Below are positions 4,568-6,738 of a DNA stretch of 6,738 nucleotides, one piece after another. Under the pieces are notes generated by a model. It saw nothing but the letters and a program-made list of their open reading frames with translations, was not told the origin of the DNA and did no database searches. The stretch covers positions 1-6,738 of the forward strand of contig JACPRL010000060.1 of NCBI GenBank assembly GCA_016189965.1, written 5' to 3'. The translations under genes were made by a program, and so were the position numbers. Position 1 is the stretch's first letter. Each line of letters starts with the position of its first letter. The stretch comes from Acidobacteriota bacterium (GTDB lineage Bacteria; Acidobacteriota; Terriglobia; Acidiferrales; 2-02-FULL-67-57).

Positions 4568-6376
4568 ATGGAGCTGGAGCAGAAAGTCAACCAGTTGCCG
4601 GCGGCGCCGGGGGTCTACCTGTTCAAGGACGCCGGGGGGCGGGTGATTTACGTCGGCAAGGCGAAGGAGTTGCGCGGGCGGGTGCGCTCTTATTTTGCCG
4701 GCAAGTGGCTCGACGCCAAGACGGGCACGCTGGTGCGGGAAATCGCCGACGTGGAGACCCTGCTGGTGGACAACGAGCGCGAGGCGATGGCGCTCGAGAA
4801 TAACCTCATCAAGCAGCACCGGCCGCGCTTCAACGTTCTGCTGCGCGACGACAAGACCTACCCCTACATCAAGTTTACGGCCGGGGAAAAATACCCGCGC
4901 ATCTACGTGACGCGGCGGCTGAAGCGCGACGCCTCGCTCTACTTCGGGCCCTACTTCCCCGCCCAGCTGGCGCACCGCATCGCCGAACTCATCCACCGCT
5001 GCTTCAAGGTGCCCTCCTGCACGGTGGACCTGACGCGGCGGCACCCGCGGCCGTGCCTCGAGTACTACATCCACCGCTGCCACGGCCCCTGCGCCGGCCT
5101 AGTGGCCGACGAGCGCTATGCCGAGGCGGCGCGTGACGTCCGACTGTTCCTCGAGGGCAAGCACGGCGCGCTGCTCGAAAGCCTCGAAGAGCGGATGGGG
5201 CGCGCGGCGGAGGAGGAGCGCTTCGAAGAGGCGGCGGTCTACCGCGACTTGATGCGCACCGTGGAAGAGGTGCAAGAAAAGCAGAAGCTGGCCGCGGCCT
5301 CGGGCGACGACACCGACATCGTGGGCTACTACTACGACGCGCCGCTGCTGGCGGTCAACCTTTTCCACCTGCGCGGCGGGCGGGTGGTTGACCGGCGCGA
5401 GTTCTTCTGGGAAGAGCTGGAAGAGTTCGAGCCGGGGGAGTTCCTCGGTGCACTGCTGAAGCAGCTCTACCTCGATGCGGGCTACGTGCCGCACTCGATC
5501 CACGTGCCCGTGGAGTTTGAAGACAGGGGGTTGCTCGAGGAGATTTTGCGCGAGCGCACGGGGCGCCGGGTGGAGATTTTGGCGCCGCAGCGGGGCGCGA
5601 AGCGGGCCCTGCTCGAGCTGGTGATGAAGAACGCAGCGCACAGCTTCACGCAGCGCTTCCGGGTGCTGCGGCCGAGCTCGGCGGCCAGCGGGGAGGCGCT
5701 GGAGGGCGCGCTGGGGCTCGAGCGGGCGCCGCGGCGGATTGAGAGCTTCGACGTCTCCCACCTGCACGGGGCAGAGACGGTGGCCTCGCTGGTGGTGTGG
5801 GAGAACGGCCGGATGAAGAAGTCCGACTACCGCAAGTTCATCATCCGCGGCGCGCGGCCGGGCGACGACTTCGCCGCGATGAAGGAGGCGGTGGGCCGGC
5901 GCTACCGCCGCTTGCAGGAGGAAAAGAAGGCGCTGCCCGATTTGATTCTGGTGGACGGCGGGCTGGGGCAGCTCCACGCCGCGGCGGAGGCGCTCGAAGT
6001 GCTGGAAATCATCAACCAGCCGCTGGCGGCGATTGCCAAGAAGGAAGAGATCATCTACGTGCACGGGCAGGAGGGCGAGCCGGGGGCGCTGGAGCGGCAC
6101 TCGCCGGTGCTGCACCTCATCCAGCAGATTCGCGACGAGACGCATCGGTTCGCCGTCGGCTTCCACCGCCAGCGGCGGGCCCGGCGCGACCTGCACTCGG
6201 AGCTGGAGAAGATTCCCGGCGTGGGGGCGCGGACGGCGCAGAAGCTGCTCGCCAGGTTTGGGAGCCTGGAGCGCATCCGGGAACTGAGCGCCGCGGAGCT
6301 GGCCGCGGCCGTCCCGCGCCCGCAGGCCGAGCGCATCGCCGCCTACTTCCGCTCCCAGGTGCAGCCGCAACAATGA
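4568..6376 (+). CDS. uvrC: UvrC, excinuclease ABC subunit C
   Basis: UvrC makes both incisions around a lesion after UvrA has loaded UvrB. The 602 residues are full length for the family. The N-terminal GIY-YIG nuclease (about 10-92; 3' cut) has GVYLF 15-19, IYVGKA 27-32, Arg38 and metal-binding Glu77 in REAMALENN. Cys151, 163, 171 and 175 have the 12-8-4 spacing of the reported [4Fe-4S] ligands of E. coli UvrC. The UVR motif that binds UvrB is at about 203-240. The RNase H-like nuclease (5' cut) is at about 388-540, with Asp395 (FDVSH), Asp433/434 (GDD), Asp463 (LVDGG) and His526 (DETHRF) matching the known catalytic set. The C-terminus has a sound first helix-hairpin-helix (IPGVGARTAQKLLARFGS, 549-566), but the second is short and lacks its usual VPGI glycine. 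The start is set by family alignment; no Shine-Dalgarno sequence precedes it. Repeats flank both sides. Confidence 0.97.
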   Translation: MELEQKVNQLPAAPGVYLFKDAGGRVIYVGKAKELRGRVRSYFAGKWLDAKTGTLVREIADVETLLVDNEREAMALENNLIKQHRPRFNVLLRDDKTYPYIKFTAGEKYPRIYVTRRLKRDASLYFGPYFPAQLAHRIAELIHRCFKVPSCTVDLTRRHPRPCLEYYIHRCHGPCAGLVADERYAEAARDVRLFLEGKHGALLESLEERMGRAAEEERFEEAAVYRDLMRTVEEVQEKQKLAAASGDDTDIVGYYYDAPLLAVNLFHLRGGRVVDRREFFWEELEEFEPGEFLGALLKQLYLDAGYVPHSIHVPVEFEDRGLLEEILRERTGRRVEILAPQRGAKRALLELVMKNAAHSFTQRFRVLRPSSAASGEALEGALGLERAPRRIESFDVSHLHGAETVASLVVWENGRMKKSDYRKFIIRGARPGDDFAAMKEAVGRRYRRLQEEKKALPDLILVDGGLGQLHAAAEALEVLEIINQPLAAIAKKEEIIYVHGQEGEPGALERHSPVLHLIQQIRDETHRFAVGFHRQRRARRDLHSELEKIPGVGARTAQKLLARFGSLERIRELSAAELAAAVPRPQAERIAAYFRSQVQPQQ

Positions 6377-6426
6377 AGCGTGGAGTCGCTACGGCGGACA
6401 TCAGAGCCTGCAAGAGCAGTACGCTG

Positions 6427-6571
6427 GAAAAGCAGATTCCTCACCGCCCCTTCGGCTTCGCCTGCCTACGGCAGGCTTAGGACAAGCAGGGCAAGCGGGG
6501 ACAGTTCCCAGCGGCAGGAGCCGCTGGGCTGGACTGGGAGTGCGGGGGTGCCAGCAGCAGGCGGAATGACA
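6427..6571. repeat. Candidate interspersed element downstream of uvrC, with two strong hairpins
   Basis: The left end GAAAAGCAGATTCCTC (6427-6442) is the exact reverse complement of 4509-4524. The right end GCGGAATGACA (6561-6571) resembles the TGTCATTCC terminus I recall for the same family on the other strand. Between them are GCCTGCC/GGCAGGC (6460-6466 and 6470-6476, 3-nt loop) and CCCAGCGGC/GCCGCTGGG (6507-6515 and 6520-6528, 4-nt loop), the latter extended by CAGT/ACTG (6502-6505 with 6533-6536) across an internal loop. The outer limits are inferred; the hairpins are certain. Either stem could protect the 3' end of uvrC mRNA, but neither has a T-run typical of an intrinsic terminator. 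Confidence 0.5.
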
Positions 6572-6738
6572 ATGGTGGGGGTGAGGGGTGGGATGGTTTT
6601 CGTCGTGGTGCTGGTGCTGCTGGTGGGGCTGCTGCCGGCGGCAGAGTCGGCGGAGAAGAACGAGAAGCAGAAGGAGCTGGAGCAAGAGGCGGAGGCGCTG
6701 CTGGCGCGGGCGCGCGAGGTGTCGAACCTGCGTGCACC
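6572..6738 (+). CDS. N-terminus of an exported protein, cut off by the window end
   Basis: The frame is open from 6566 to the window edge and has no stop. Three in-frame ATGs exist: 6566, 6572 and 6593. I prefer 6572 because GGCGG (6560-6564) sits 7 nt upstream and it keeps an Arg before the hydrophobic core, whereas ATG 6566 lies inside what looks like a repeat terminus (GGAATGACA). ATG 6593 has GAGGGG 4 nt upstream and remains possible. From 6572, residues 8-22 are a Val/Leu-rich signal core ending LLPAAESA (cleavage about 24-28), followed by a Glu/Lys-rich helix and ALLARAREVSNLRA. That last stretch reminds me of exported, TonB-related acidobacterial proteins, but 56 residues are too few to assign a family. 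It could be co-transcribed with uvrC; a 195-base gap with hairpins separates them. Confidence 0.7.
   Translation, partial: MVGVRGGMVFVVVLVLLVGLLPAAESAEKNEKQKELEQEAEALLARAREVSNLRA

Noticed and set aside
5099..6373. Long minus-strand open frame opposite uvrC (424 codons)
   Set aside because: It lies entirely antisense to a full-length UvrC with all catalytic residues, has Arg/Pro/Leu/His-rich composition typical of GC-rich shadow frames, and no ribosome-binding site or domain.
6502..6536. Intrinsic terminator after uvrC
   Set aside because: The stem is strong but no T-run follows it, and it sits inside a repeat-like element; it is recorded as part of the repeat instead.
6401..6685. Minus-strand frame rich in Leu, His and Gln at the window end
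   Set aside because: Low-complexity antisense of the signal-peptide region of the last gene and of the downstream repeat.

Overview
The window is strongly GC-rich bacterial DNA with every credible gene on the + strand. The order is the 3' two thirds of uvrA, an exported TPR protein, two small exported helical proteins of unknown function, uvrC, and the first 56 codons of another exported protein. The codon use, the UvrA subtype, the run of small proteins with 'AAQQ'-type signal peptides and the crowded palindromic intergenic repeats all suggest an Acidobacteriota genome, perhaps Terriglobia-like. That placement is from memory of such genomes, not from a search.

Region by region: 1-1408 is UvrA from the ABC signature of its first nucleotide-binding domain to its stop. 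1405-2781 is a TPR-repeat protein whose ATG overlaps the uvrA TGA (ATGA). 2782-2951 is a gap with a short 8-nt tandem repeat and a 69-bp double-hairpin element. 2952-3431 and 3549-4148 are two small secreted helical proteins that may be distant relatives. 4149-4567 has no gene and is a repeat island: an inverted second copy of the double-hairpin element, a 9-bp-stem hairpin, a 69-bp element with TGTCA/TGACA ends, and a further repeat end. 4568-6376 is a complete UvrC. 6377-6571 holds another repeat with strong hairpins, and it runs into the start of the last, truncated gene.

UvrA (damage recognition) and UvrC (dual incision) act in the same nucleotide-excision repair pathway with UvrB, which is not in the window. 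The three proteins between them carry export signals and have no visible repair domain, so any shared role is unproven. I see no defence system, CRISPR array, transposase, tRNA or rRNA.

The most interesting structure is between the genes. The double-hairpin element is a head-to-head pair of REP-like units with a GTAG foot. The two units have compensatory stem changes (GG/CC swapped to CC/GG) around the same loop. Two copies of the pair, in opposite orientation, bracket the two small secreted-protein genes. A second repeat family leaves an exact 16-nt inverted match on either side of uvrC.
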